Below, piece by piece: positions 21,287 to 31,910 of a stretch of DNA of 64,000 nt. The notes below the pieces were generated by a model. That model did no database searches and was not told where the DNA came from. It worked only from the letters and a program-made list of their open reading frames with translations. The stretch covers positions 2,604,001 to 2,668,000 of the forward strand of contig JARGXX010000068.1 of assembly GCA_030374765.1 (NCBI GenBank). The letters run 5' to 3'. The stretch's first letter is position 1. Every line of letters starts with the position of its first letter. The position numbers and the translations under genes are program-made. This stretch comes from Agarophyton chilense. Taxonomy: Eukaryota; Rhodophyta; Florideophyceae; Gracilariales; Gracilariaceae.

Positions 21287-22261
21287 ATGGCTCCGCGCAA
21301 GCGACGCTTCCGGACGACGACTGTCTCAGTCGCCCCCCCACCAGCTGGCTCAGCCACCAATTCTCACGTCTCCTCCCCCTCCTCCCACAAGCACTCTAGG
21401 TCCGACAATGATTCCACCGACCATATAGTCGTGCCCAGTTTTGTCCCTCCAAAGACAGAGATAGCTCCCGCCCTTCGTCTTAAAATTAGACCGCTTCGAG
21501 AGATCACCCCCACCGAAGCTCCATGGCCGTCTGTCACACATCAGAATTCCTGCGCGGAAACCATAGAGGAAATTGACATCCGCACCGCCAATTGTACCCA
21601 AGCTTACCAAGACACCCATAACGTCATTGTGGAAAACACTGAATCTAACTTTACTGTTGTTGATGTCGCTCTGCTTCTCTACGAGCACATGATCAAGTGG
21701 GCGGTCACAGAGGTGGTTGTACAGTTCAAGCGAAAAGCATATTTGGCTCACGAAACTAAGCGCTGCACATCCGCTTTCGCCAAGGTGCGCGTAGCTGATG
21801 AGAAGGGACGGCACGAGAAAAAGCGTCTTGCCAGGGTTGTGCCAGGCTCCTATGGCTCTTGTTTGCTGTACAGTGAACGAAATGTAACTGTAGTGTGCTC
21901 AAATTGCACTTCCAACATTTCGGCATCCCGCTATGCACAGCATGTCGAGAAATGCTTAGGCCGTGGTGGCCGCATGTCATCTAGAGCTGCCTCTGCGAGA
22001 TTACGCGCATCGGCAGAACGTGCTGAAAAGGAATCACAGGCGGAAATTGACGAATCGCCTCAAAGGAGGAGGCGTCATACGTCGAACGGGAGCAATGATC
22101 GTTCTGCAGATCCGTCAGACATGTCAGCATTTTCAACTGGCGCATCGAAAAGAAGGCGTATGTCACCAGTGCCATCAGTGGGGTCCACAGGTGTGTCACA
22201 GGCTTCCACTTACGGCCGCGGACTACCGCCTTCAGGAAGAACTCGAATGTCGCCGAGATAA
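21287..22261 (+). CDS. SGF11/ATXN7L3-type zinc-finger protein (SAGA deubiquitinase module)
   Basis: 324 codons from ATG 21287 (MAPRKRRFR); the same frame is open further upstream but without ATG. The diagnostic part is VVCSNCTSNISASRYAQHVE followed by KCLGRGGRMSSRA: a Cys-Cys-His-Cys finger (C204, C207, H219, C223) followed by CLG and an SSR-A-x-R block. This matches the Sgf11 finger that docks Ubp8/USP22 onto the H2A-H2B acidic patch for H2B deubiquitination. A helix-forming stretch (VALLLYEHMIKWAVTEVV) before the finger could be the helix that packs into the module. N- and C-terminal parts are Ser/Pro/Arg-rich and disordered. It is longer than yeast Sgf11 (99 aa) and nearer to ATXN7L3 in size. 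An AATAAA lies at 22263. Confidence 0.8.
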   Translation: MAPRKRRFRTTTVSVAPPPAGSATNSHVSSPSSHKHSRSDNDSTDHIVVPSFVPPKTEIAPALRLKIRPLREITPTEAPWPSVTHQNSCAETIEEIDIRTANCTQAYQDTHNVIVENTESNFTVVDVALLLYEHMIKWAVTEVVVQFKRKAYLAHETKRCTSAFAKVRVADEKGRHEKKRLARVVPGSYGSCLLYSERNVTVVCSNCTSNISASRYAQHVEKCLGRGGRMSSRAASARLRASAERAEKESQAEIDESPQRRRRHTSNGSNDRSADPSDMSAFSTGASKRRRMSPVPSVGSTGVSQASTYGRGLPPSGRTRMSPR

Positions 22262-22352
22262 GAATAAACTCTAACTAGCATTCATTGTTATCGACAAACA
22301 CAAGAAGACTACGTCACGTTATGGAAAGCATATAAATCTAGTGCTATGTAAC

Positions 22353-23249
22353 CTAGTTGAGCTTCACGTCCTGTAATGAGCCAGTATCTGATGACGCTTC
22401 GGTCGCGCTCGTTGTCGTTATCGTTGCAGTTGGCGTTGTCGCGCTTTCATATTCTTTCAGTTTTGCTTCCAACTCCGTCCTTTTCTTCTCGATTTCAGCA
22501 CACTGAACGACCCAATGGGACCTACTCTTTTCGAGGTCACCATTCGCTTCGCGCAATACATGTGACGTTGATGAAAGTTCCTTGTTCATGCGGAGAAGCT
22601 CTTCCTTTTCCTCTTCAAGCTGGGCACACTTTACCTTTGCTTCCACCAACTCTGAAACGATTATCTCATACCCGTCTGAGGCGGCGTCAAGGGTCTTACT
22701 GGCCTGCACTCTGAAATTGAGTTGCTTCACATCCTCGCGCAATTCAGTATTCTCGCTCTCCAAATCACTGTTTCTGTTTCTCGCAGCACGAAGCTGCACT
22801 TCAATGCCTTCCAATTTTTTGGTGTCTGCAGTAGAACTCTTCGTATTGCCGCTCTGCTCCTTCGCAAGCTGCGCGGCAAACATATCGCGTGACTCAGACA
22901 CCTGTTTGATATTCTGCAGATGATTTCTTCGCAACGAGGCCATTTCTAGCTTCATGGTGTTCATTTCTTGAGTGAGCTTTGAAATCTTCTCTTCATATTC
23001 CTTTTTAACTTTTGCAACTGCTGGGTCCTCTTCAGTTGTTTCATCTTTCGATTCAGTTTCGACCGTGGACGGTACAGCTAAAGATGAAGTGCCGCGTGAG
23101 CGACGTGAACGACGAGCGGCGTGAGCAGCTTTGATTCTCTCGATTTCAGACATTTCAGATTTGCTGGATTGGGTTTCAGTATCAGCAACTTGTATCTCAG
23201 GAACCGCTTCAGCCCCATTCGTTGTTGCTGTAATTTCGACGTCCGGCAT
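22353..23249 (-). CDS. coiled-coil protein of unknown function
   Basis: 298 codons, ATG 23249 to TAG 22353, convergent with the SGF11-type gene with 91 bases between stops. The N-terminus is acidic and Ser/Thr-rich, followed by an RRSRRSRG basic patch (about residues 47-54). A long Glu/Lys/Leu-rich coiled coil then runs from about residue 78 to 268 (for example EEKEELLRMNKELSS), and a Thr/Ser-rich tail ends the protein. No catalytic motif, membrane segment or signal peptide is visible. It may be a tether, golgin-like or scaffold protein, but coiled coils carry no specific functional signature. The open frame and codon use indicate a living host gene. Confidence 0.75.
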   Translation of the reverse strand: MPDVEITATTNGAEAVPEIQVADTETQSSKSEMSEIERIKAAHAARRSRRSRGTSSLAVPSTVETESKDETTEEDPAVAKVKKEYEEKISKLTQEMNTMKLEMASLRRNHLQNIKQVSESRDMFAAQLAKEQSGNTKSSTADTKKLEGIEVQLRAARNRNSDLESENTELREDVKQLNFRVQASKTLDAASDGYEIIVSELVEAKVKCAQLEEEKEELLRMNKELSSTSHVLREANGDLEKSRSHWVVQCAEIEKKRTELEAKLKEYESATTPTATITTTSATEASSDTGSLQDVKLN

Positions 23250-23437
23250 GTTGCTGCGTGATCAAAAAGTATGACGCGGATGAGTCAGAGGGCACTTTAC
23301 CGCTCACGTACGCAAAGCTCAGTGCAGTGCCTAATCGTCCACAGACGGTATGAATTGTCACACCTCTGAGGGAAATGCAGAGGATCCAGGCAGGGCAGCG
23401 GAGCGTGTGAGTAAAAGATAGTTCAAATGACACTGAC

Positions 23438-23520
23438 GGTGGCGAGCAAAGGCCGGTGGCGAGCGAAGGTCGGTGGCGAGCAAGTGTCGATGGCGAGCAA
23501 GTGTCGATGGCGAGCACAAG
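23438..23520. repeat. 17-bp tandem repeat, about 4.9 units
   Basis: Units of the form g[ga]tggcgagc-a/g-a-[ag]-g/t-g-[tc]c start at 23438, 23455, 23472, 23489 and 23506. They lie about 190 bases upstream of the coiled-coil gene start, in its putative promoter. Neighbouring units are most alike, as expected from stepwise duplication. Confidence 0.9.
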
Positions 23521-23639
23521 ACGGCGCCGTCAAGGAATGCGCAGAGGCTGGCTGATGGGGCCCGTCGTGCTGTACTGGGTTGGCATCGGCGTTCTCTACA
23601 CGGTCTGCACAGTGAGGGCAAACTCTCTACAAGACGATT

Positions 23640-24379
23640 GGCCTATTATGAGGTCTAACTGTAAGCCTTTGTGTCGAATTTTAGTTATTTTGACTGGATT
23701 CTTTTCTGTTTAGACCCCGAAGCTGAAAAGAGTTTGTATCATCTTTTCAAAAAATTATCCGATTTATAGAATTCCTACAAAAGAATAAAACTAAAGGAAC
23801 AACATAATAAAAAATATATAATTAACTGATTAGAAAACTACAGGTGAACACTGCAATTAGTGGGAGACTCGTGAAAACACGACTCAAATTAGGCCTACAT
23901 AAATTGCTTCTTTTCAATCCATTTACCCGTGATTGTATGTGCATTACTGTCTGATTTGCACGGCACACAGCAGCGTCGGAGGTTGATTTGTGTAGGCACA
24001 TTGCAATCCAGAGCCGACCTGCTCACATCAACCGAACAGACCACTAGTAAACTTCTAATTTCTCTTGTTTTCACCCTCAGTACTCCTCGCAACTTTCTTA
24101 TTCCACACCGGTCGTTCCGGTCTCAGCTTGTACCTCTTTCCATCAACAATTCGTGCATGTTTCTCCCGTCGTCTTTGTTCAAGGACCAAGGCGTACAAAG
24201 GCTCCATTCAAATGGCTTTTGTTGAATCCGATGAATTAGATCATGTCGACCCGCCAGACCCCTCTTTCGCGCCGTCGTAATCACCACTCCCCGAAAAAGT
24301 AGAGCTCGACACTGAGTTTGATGCAAACAGCCGAATTACTTCCAACTTTTACGCTTCAGCCTTCGTTACCGTCCATAAA
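23640..24379. other. AT-rich spacer, no gene seen
   Basis: Only short frames without recognisable features. The left end of the Harbinger-type element should lie in or just after this stretch, but I found no inverted repeat pair. Confidence 0.45.
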
Positions 24380-25367
24380 ATGCCGTCACGGACACCCCTT
24401 TCCCAGCCGAACAATTCCCGGCCTCTTCCTGGCGTGCGCACAAACCGGCCCCCTGTCAACAACTCTGAGATCGGGCGGCTTTGTGCGGGCGCAGCCGGCC
24501 CCATTCGTCGCCCGATCGCCGGAAGACAGAATAACCGCCGTGGGGCTGCCGGAAACGGCAGGAGTCGTGCAGGCAGGGAAGCGCAAAAGAGCTAATAAAA
24601 CGGCTGGAATTGGGGGTGGGTGTGGATCTACGTCTATAGAAACAGAGTTAGAAAGTTTCTTAGAGGGGTTACAAGAACACCTTGCTCTTGGCGCTGACGA
24701 GTAGGACGCGGTCGCCAGGATACACAAGTCAAGTTATCCGGATGAAAACCGATCTACAGACTCCCTTCGAAGGAAGTTTGCTCTGCTGTATCGCAGAAAG
24801 ATACTGACGGGCGATCCGAGGATCCCAAGATCCGTTCTTCTCGCTATCTCTATTCGTAAGGATATGACAGCTAGGGTGGATATTAGGGAAAGTGATGCTG
24901 GAGAAATGGATAATTTTTTGTCTGATTGGGCTTAAGTTGCGGACAGCGAGGACGAAGCAGATGATGCGCCTCCAACGCGTCAACCGTCGTTGCGCCCTAC
25001 AAGCATCACACCCTTCCCTGCTCGCACATTTCTTTTGGTGCATAAGAAGAGCCGCCGAGGCTCTCTCGGTTGTGAAGACTCCATTATGGATCTTTTCAAA
25101 TCATCTATGCTACAGGAGAGGGAATTCAGGGCGGAGGAAAGAGAAAGAAGGGCACAGGAACGAGAGGATGATCGAGAAAAACGATCAAAAGCAGCACGAA
25201 TCCGTGCAGAAATCAGAGAGGAGGAGCGAATGGAAAGGGAGAGGGAACGCACAGAGGCTAGGTTACAGAGGGAAGAAGACCGGAAATCGCGTGAATCATA
25301 CATGCAGATGATGATGATGCGTTTCGCCAAAGGGGATGGAAGTAGCTCTGGGGTACGTAAGCGTTAA
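24380..25367 (+). pseudogene. Myb/SANT-like DNA-binding protein of a Harbinger element, broken
   Basis: Starts at ATG 24380 and after one frame shift near 24590 stays in a single frame to TAA 25367, apart from TAG at 24702-24704 and TAA at 24933-24935. A trihelix/Myb-like block reads LESFLEGLQEHLALGADE, then DAVARIHKSSYPDENRS, SLRRKFALLYRR and TGDPRIP; the first stop replaces the position where the fold expects Trp. A very charged coiled coil (REFRAEERERRAQERED and on to residue-rich KR/E) closes the protein. PIF/Harbinger transposons encode such a partner, which binds the ends and helps nuclear entry of the transposase, and a Harbinger transposase lies 1.1 kb downstream on the other strand. 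Confidence 0.65.
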
Positions 25368-26432
25368 TTAAGTTTTTAAAAGGTTTAGTAACAGTGCCTA
25401 TAGAAGGAGAGAGTTAGCTTCGATGCTTAATGTAGGACAACGCCTGGAGAGGAGACACCACGAAGATGTTCGGGATCTTTTTCCCTTGAGAGACACGCCT
25501 CAGGCGGAGGAGACGCGTCCCAGCGGAGCACAGAAACAGAGCCACTCTGGAAAGGCACGACGGATTCGGGTGTAAGACAGAGGCCAATCCGGCGGGATAT
25601 ACCTAGAGTGTTTAGGTGAGCACGGCATAGTCCGGGGTGTGACGTATCCTAGGCGGAGTGTTACCACGGCGATTGTCGTAAAAGGAGCGAGGAAACACTC
25701 GTATGAGGTGTAAGAGCGGGGTGAGTAGGACGGCCACTTACGAGAGCGAAAAAGGAGAACAAGAGGAAAACGGGGGCGAAACCCTATACAGGGGCGAGAC
25801 TACGACAAGTGTTGGCGATTTAAATATGAACCCACGGTGGTGGTAGCACTCTGGTCGACAGAGGGGTGGATGAACTAACGTGCGACGGGCGCTCACGCAG
25901 TATGCGGTGAAGACGCGCCGAAAGCGGAGAGTTCAGAGCCAATACTCCCTCCTTGGGACCTCCCAAGAGGGTTTTTACTGGGGAGCAGTGCTCAACCTTC
26001 TATGTAGTGTGGCGCGCGGCCCCTGACAGTGGGCGCGCGCCCGAAAAATAGACACTAAATAGCGATAGCGTAGCTAAATTAATACTGAAAATTACTAAAT
26101 AATACTAACCATTAGGTAGAATCCGGGCCACGTGTGGCACGCCTCGCACTCGAGCGTCGGCATCCGTGCAGTCCACGCGTTCCACCAGTGTGCCCCTCCG
26201 GTCCTAACCGGCCGTCGGCACGCAATAGCGGTATAGATTGTCATAGACCAAGCTAGTCCTCAAGCGAGCGGAATATCTAAGTCCTGGGAAGAAACCCCCT
26301 TGAAGGGCATTGCCCTTCACTTAAATGAGGCATGAAAGTTGTAAGGATCTGGTTGATTCCCACGAGACGAGTTCGCAGATTGGAAAGTAGGACGACCAGG
26401 TGCAATATCAATCGACGTTCTTCCCTCTCTTC
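25368..26432. other. interior of the putative Harbinger element, no gene seen
   Basis: GC- and G-rich front half, AT-rich pocket at 26045-26110, no sustained frame. A 12-bp palindrome gggcgcgcgccc sits at 26031-26042. I cannot say whether this is element interior or an inserted piece. Confidence 0.4.
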
Positions 26433-27446
26433 TTACACGAGCCTGTCTTTGAGACGTGGGAAGGAGCCCTGGAAGGCTCCCATTCCCCATTCTGAGCCTT
26501 GACGTGCCGACGTAGCTTGCTTAGCACGATGTAAAACTGCCGGCTCAGCAGTATCAGGAAGCGATTGAGCAGACTTCACTAAAAAAGGGTAATGTCCCCT
26601 GCTAACAGCAGAGTCCACCACACAAGTTCCACCAGTTCTTTCATATACCTCCTCCAACCTAGAATATATAGATCTCCACTCAGCAATAGCAGAGTCGTGC
26701 ATCGACCCGGGTACACTAAATGCGCATTCTATGAATACACCAGCGGGAGAGAAGATAAATACATTACCAACGTAGTGATCATGAGTCCATCCATCATAAA
26801 ATATGTTCGGTATCATGGAGTTGCTTGACTTCTGCAGATAAAGCTTTAGACCGTCAGCTACAGCATAAATATAAGGCAGAAGAGAGTATTTAGAGCTGAT
26901 TGCCTCCATATAGGAGGCTATTTCAGAGTCAGATGTCATTCTAATAGAGGCTTTTGGGTGTTGCACAAGGGCTTATAGAAGTAGACGCCTGTCAAACCTT
27001 AGAAACAAAGAGAAAACTGAAGCGGTGACCCCAAACATAGTGTATAGAACCATCGTATAACCCCTGGTGCGATACAATGCAAGCGAAAGAGCAAGACATT
27101 GACCAGCTATCATTGACCGGGGCTGTCTTCGACGGCATAGTCTAGCCAGTATAAGCCTTGTATTTCCGTCAATTCTGTAGGGGGAAAAGCGCTCATAAAG
27201 AGGGGCGAAAAGTTCAAGAAGAGACTGCATTGATCGATGGTCAAAACCGCCTAGAGTTAGAAGAGCCTGATCCGTTCCGGATCCATACAGAAATGCAAAC
27301 GCAGAGAGGCTGGGCTGCATAAGAGCACAGCGTGGAATGCGGTGATCTCTTCGTCGACGAGCATCTCTCAAAATGGTGCTGCGAAACAACACCCGCCTCC
27401 TTGTCCTAAAGGCTTGGAGCAGTAAGAGAAGGCGTATTGGAAACAC
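26433..27446 (-). pseudogene. PIF/Harbinger-type transposase (DDE_Tnp_4), broken
   Basis: The N-terminal block (26973-27446) has the conserved helical region (SAFAFLYGSG, LGGFDHRSMQSLLELFAP, MFGVTASVFSLFLRF). The catalytic block (26433-26966) has YAVADGLKLYLQKS (first Asp), FYDGWTHDHYVGNVFIFSPA, VPGSMHDSAIAEW (second Asp) and CVVDSAVSRGHYPFLV. The two blocks sit in different frames with the join near 26970, so the gene is disrupted at least once. Intact proteins of this family are about 350-400 residues and insert at three-base targets. Together with the Myb-like gene at 24.4 kb on the opposite strand it makes the two-gene layout known for this superfamily. Confidence 0.8.
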
Positions 27447-27631
27447 GAGGATGGCCCTGCCAGAAAAATATGGTGTGAATAGATATACGTACTATACAGA
27501 AATACTAATGTTTTCCGTGCGAACGCACAATTTGTGTAATGTATCTTTGGACTATAGTGCCAGAAGTTGTGCCTACATAAATTGAGTTTTCAGGAGTCTC
27601 CCAGTGTGGGTTCACAAATAGTGTAGAAACA

Positions 27632-28775
27632 TGTTTAGTGTGACCCACACTAATTGGTGTGTGAGCTCCCAGCGTCCTCACAAAAATACTGTGGATCTTC
27701 ATCAGATTGCTCGCCAAACCAATGCCTTGGAATTGACCTGTATGTGAGTCCTTACGAAGACCAACCATCAGTGTTTCAGCAGGCTCTTTAGACTGGTAAA
27801 CTATCCCTCTACGCTTCCCCACTTCTGAGCGCTTTTTTTCAAATGGCTGCCTCACCTCCCGTAGCAGCCCAGTCTTCAGCGGTGCAGGCATCTCATCACT
27901 CAAATGATCCTCTAACACCTAAAAAACTCACACAAACAGATGCTACCAAACAAAACCTTGTCAGCAGAACCAAGAGATTCTCTCAAATTTTGCTAACAAA
28001 TGTGAATAGGGCACTGATTGTCAATTCAATTATCAAATACGCCTCGACCAAAGGCGTAGATCTATAAGATGGTCTTTTTGGAATTGGTGCGGGAACTTAG
28101 AGTGTTTAGACCACTGCGGAATGGTAGAAAACGTGTGGAATATGTGGATAATGTTAACACTCATGACGTCACAGAAGATGTCAAAGTGGCCCTGCAGGAA
28201 ACCAATACGGGGCTGCGTTTCTTTCCCTGTAACGCGGCACATCTAGTGCTACCTGCTGATAGTTTCGTTATCCAGAAGTTGAAGACTTATTGGAGGAATC
28301 AGTGGGATGATATCAAAATGAAAATGTTGGATAATGGATTGTATGTAGATGGGTAAAGAGAGTCGGGAAAGTTATCCCATCCAGGCAAACGTCACTTTCT
28401 GAAACTTGCAGCTGCTTCTGTTCGTGCTGTTAGTGCACAGAGAGACTTGGAGGGTGTTTCATATGCGAGGAAAGCAATGATTAGGTGCGGCATGGGCTTG
28501 AACTTGAACTGGCGTTAGAAGGAACGCCAACTCTTCCCGGAGTTGCAGGCAATTATCTCGAAGTATAGGGAGACTTTGAAGGAGAAATGGTAGGAATCAT
28601 TGCTTCGAGCTCCACTGTAGAGACCACACTATAACTGTGACTACGTATTAGTGTGTTCCACACTAATGAAGATTATTGTGGATTAGTGTGGATACAGATT
28701 TAGTGTGGTCCACGCTAAATCATGTGAGGTCATCGAGATTTGGAGCTTCTTAATTAGCGTGGCCGACACTAATTG
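27632..28775 (+). mobile_element. pogo-like element, internally deleted
   Basis: Both ends carry a 19-bp imperfect palindrome of the form ttagtgtgNNNcacactaa (27635-27653 at the left, 28754-28772 at the right), and both are followed inward by an agctcc block. Further copies lie at 28648-28666 and 28700-28718, with a half copy at 28683-28690. The interior (about 1.1 kb) encodes the start and the second half of a pogo/Tigger-type transposase but lacks the part with the first catalytic Asp. I cannot fix the exact terminal base or a TA duplication. Confidence 0.6.
27843..28600 (+). pseudogene. pogo/Tigger-like transposase remnant (DDE_1)
   Basis: The first block from ATG 27843 (MAASPPVAAQ ... 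LTPKKLTQTD) ends in a stop at about 28065. The second block (28069-28356 and on to about 28600 through stops) has EYVDNVNTHDVTEDV, matching the second catalytic Asp of DDE_1 (vDNxxxH), then RFFPCNAAHLVLPADSFVI and QKLKTYWRNQWDDIK, matching PxNxTxxxQPxDxxxIxxxK with the third acidic residue. The catalytic first Asp region and most of the CENP-B-like binding region are absent, so it is a deletion remnant. Confidence 0.65.
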
Positions 28776-28966
28776 CAGTGTTCACATGTACCTTCGTAGC
28801 AGTCCCTGCACCCCATGTAACTTGTTGACCGTTCTTCAGGAGTGCCAGACCGCACATACGCAGCATAAGTAGAGTCGAGATCTAAATAGTAGCAGGACGT
28901 CGTCACCGCCGCCGGAAGAAAAGTGAGAGACACCTTCCTCATCACAGGTTATGGAACCCACGATAT
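28776..28966. other. short flank between pogo-like element and Gypsy-2
   Basis: No gene. The string tgttcacatgtaccttc at 28779 resembles the front of the possible LTR at 701, which may mark a worn Copia-type LTR into which Gypsy-2 inserted; a Copia-like gag scrap resumes at 48.6 kb on the other side. Confidence 0.3.
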
Positions 28967-28971
28967 GCTAA

Positions 28972-29589
28972 TGTAGTATTCTGCACTGTCAGAATGCCAA
29001 TGGAAGATTTCTTTGGCTAAGTATAATGATACTCATAAGTGATTGCAACGGCTAGGATGAAATTATGAAACGGCACCCCGCAGAGGGTCCGTGAGGTGGT
29101 ATGTTACACGTAGGATTTCGGTCGGCCACGGCGCATCCGATTCGACCCTTTGTAGGGAAATACCGGATTGGCAACGGCGCATATTCTGTAGGGGGTACCC
29201 ACGTGGCAACCATTATCCCGTACTGTAGAGGGGTTAATCGGCTATTCAAGTTTATATCTAGATAATATTATGTGCGGCGCTCACCCCTGTGCACAGTACT
29301 TAAGGCACGGAAGGGAGCGCCGACTCCAAAGTAAAGGAGATAACAAACGGGTTCACAACTCACTTGCTCCTTGTTCAGGATTCCTTAACCGGAGATCCTG
29401 ACAAGCTACAACAAGTAGTTGTCCGTTCCATAGTACCAGCCACCCTCGTTGGCGAGTGGGGCCTTACAACCCCCATTCTAGCTCTCTAGTGTTGTGCTCT
29501 ACCACATCTTCCCCTTAGCCGCAAGCACCCATTCGGCAGTCCCGAACACTGTCGCAGGTGTCTGCTGTCTCCCCAGAGCGGATGCTACA
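28972..29589 (+). repeat. 5' LTR of Gypsy-2
   Basis: 618 bp with a clear partner at 47801-48417. Long runs are identical, for example around the cactcataagt and gtacccacgtggcaacc segments. Confidence 0.95.
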
Positions 29590-29591
29590 AG

Positions 29592-29609
29592 TGGTCCCCC
29601 CGACTTAGA
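29592..29609 (+). promoter_or_regulatory. putative primer binding site of Gypsy-2
   Basis: tggtccccccgacttaga lies two bases inside the 5' LTR. TGG at this place fits pairing with the CCA end of a tRNA primer. Nearly the same string occurs at the equivalent place in Gypsy-3. Confidence 0.55.
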
Positions 29610-29804
29610 GGCACTGTGATTGGCTACTCCAAATATTTCGCACCTGGAATGTGGACTCGATGCAGATCTTTAATTCGAATGGAATACGATCTTGGGAGCG
29701 GTTTCCGACCACGTTTAGCTATTACGGAGTTCCGTAGTTAACTACGCTGTCGTATTCAAGTGAAGACCTCAATTATTCCGTCGCAGAGCATTGGATTTGT
29801 TCGG

Positions 29805-31640
29805 AATGCCGAAAAAGAAGACCCAGTTTAGTACTGGTGCCCCGGGTCCTTCAGACCCACGTCCACCACCGAGGCTCGCCTCATCTACAGAAGCCGGAGA
29901 GCGACTATACCGTCAGGCAATGACGCGCTCTCGTTCGGTAACCGATAGACGAGATCTCTCGGATGTACCTACGCCCATGGAGTGGGCTATTGAGCCAGCC
30001 ACGGATGCAAATGGTTCCCATAGTGAACCTAGACACCAACAGGACGTAACCCCTGCTGGAGAAAATGATTTACGCGCTCAGGTGCTTCGTCTCATATCTG
30101 ATTCAAACGCCTATCGTGAGCGAATCGTTGGATTGGAATCGCAGATGGTGATCATTATCTATGAAGTCGAGCGCTTGCGCCGAGAACAAGGCGTACTCGC
30201 TCGTCTGGAAGAAAGAGAACCGATGCCCGCGGTTGTGAGAACCCTGTGAGAGGATTTGAACCAAGTAATGGAAAGGCATGGTAATGTTCCGGAGGCTTTA
30301 CCGGGCCTGACCGTTGACGTTGAAAAAATCCTCCCTCGAGTTAACCCTCGTCTGGAACGCCTAAAGGCAGTGGTGAATGCGCAGATTACTGCCACCCAAG
30401 TCGTGAAAGACGAAATTGAAGTCCCCTTGAGGGAAGAGCGATCGAGAAAATCGAAGTCAAGACGTCGCAAGAAGAGAAAGTCCAAGCCGGACACGTGTGA
30501 TGATTCTTCAGGATCGGAGGATGAGGACTCCAGTTCTGACGAATCTGACTCGTCGAGTACGTCGCCTGACGATGCCAGTGATGATCATCGTAGTTCCCGT
30601 TCTAGGATGAGGAACAAGTCTTCTTGGCTATTAAGGAAGAAGGGTCCTAAGTATAAGCGTCTCAGGTCACGTCCTTGTACGAATCCGTTTTATCGGAAAG
30701 TCCTGGACTAATGATATTATCGCCTGAAGAGAGGAGGAAAGAAGGGATCGGGTCGCAAAACAGCAAAGGTTAAGGACAACATTAGGCGGTTGAAGATTGG
30801 ACTGAATGCTGTAGTCTTTGATGGCAAAACGCCCATTCTCGTGATCGAGTTCCTTACTCGTTTCATTGCCGAGGCGGACACCTTAGAAATGAGTGAACCT
30901 CAAGCTTGGGTTTCATTACCATATTTCTTGTCGGGTTTTGCGTCCGAGCAATATCGTTCCGTTTGCGAATCCCTGACCGCTGACGAAGGAGGTGTGACAT
31001 CCTGGCCGCAGGAATTACAGTACTTACTGCGCATCTATGCGACATCGAACGCAATGCGACTGGCTATCCTGGATCTTCGTGATTTGACCCAGAAATCTGG
31101 TGAGGGAGAAGCAGAGTACAGCTCGAGGCTTAAAAGAATGGCCACGCGCTGTGGACACGTTCACTCAACGGAGGAAAAGATTACCTTGTTCATCGATGAA
31201 CTAGATCCCAACATCAAATCTCTAGTTGCTTGATTTCGAGAGAAGCATGAAATAACCCCATTTCTGGAGTTGGTTCAGTTTGCGCAAGCTGAATGTGACG
31301 CGGTAAAAACTCGCGGAGTTACGCGGAACACCACAACTCTTAGCGCATTCAAAGCAGAGGAAAGAAGCAAACAAGCCGCGAAGTTCACTCGAAAGGTGTT
31401 CCACCTGGAATGTCCAGTGGACTCTCGAGAGTCGTCGTTTGTTAGACACGATAACCAATCGCAACACGGTGGTATTCACCTTATGCATTATTGGCACTCA
31501 TCGGTACCAACAGAGGATCTACCTCACTCCGAATCCCAAGAGGAAGAAGCTCTAATGGCTATGGAGGGCAGACGCCCAGAATCCCGTGCATACATGAAAC
31601 CCCCGGAAGGAGGGTTGAAGAATAGAAAACCTGGATAGGT
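29805..31640 (+). pseudogene. Gypsy-2 gag region, broken
   Basis: Starts at ATG 29805 (MPKKKTQFSTG). In order: a Pro/Ser/Arg-rich start, a short coiled coil, a Lys/Arg then Asp/Ser-rich low-complexity stretch, and a capsid-like helical block at about 30790-31310 (VEFLTRF-like, AWVSLPYFLSGFASEQY, EAEYSSRLKRMATRC) typical of Ty3/Gypsy gag. The block is broken a few times. Gypsy-3 sits about 270 bases after its visible end. Confidence 0.75.
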
Positions 31641-31910
31641 GGACACGCGAATAGCGTGTCGATCACAACCGAGGTCAGCAGCACGCCGTGAAGCGTTGGT
31701 ATGCTATCTGTGCTATGGCCATCATCATCTGTCTTCATAATGTACCCTTCCTGCAAAGGATTTAGTTCGCGTTCTCACGAATTACCAGACTCTCTCAGAG
31801 GAGGAAAGAATCGAGTGCCAGCTGGTACCTACTGTAAGGTGAAAGCATGGCTTAGCTACAATCCTGGACGTCAATCTTGAGCACCAGTAGTTGAGAACAC
31901 TGAAGCACCA

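Noticed and set aside
22263-22268. AATAAA as a proven polyadenylation signal of the SGF11-type gene
   Set aside because: It lies only a few bases after the stop codon. It may be used, but the sequence alone does not show it, so it is only mentioned.
26031-26042. gggcgcgcgccc palindrome as a regulatory site
   Set aside because: Short self-complementary GC run in a GC-rich stretch with no repeat or gene context.
27505-27918. 137-codon minus-strand ORF as a gene
   Set aside because: It overlaps the left end of the pogo-like element and its plus-strand transposase start, starts on the opposite strand, and resembles no family. Most likely a shadow.
28648-28772. The repeated dyads as a CRISPR array
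   Set aside because: Only four imperfect copies with uneven spacing, a eukaryotic transposon context and palindromes at element ends.
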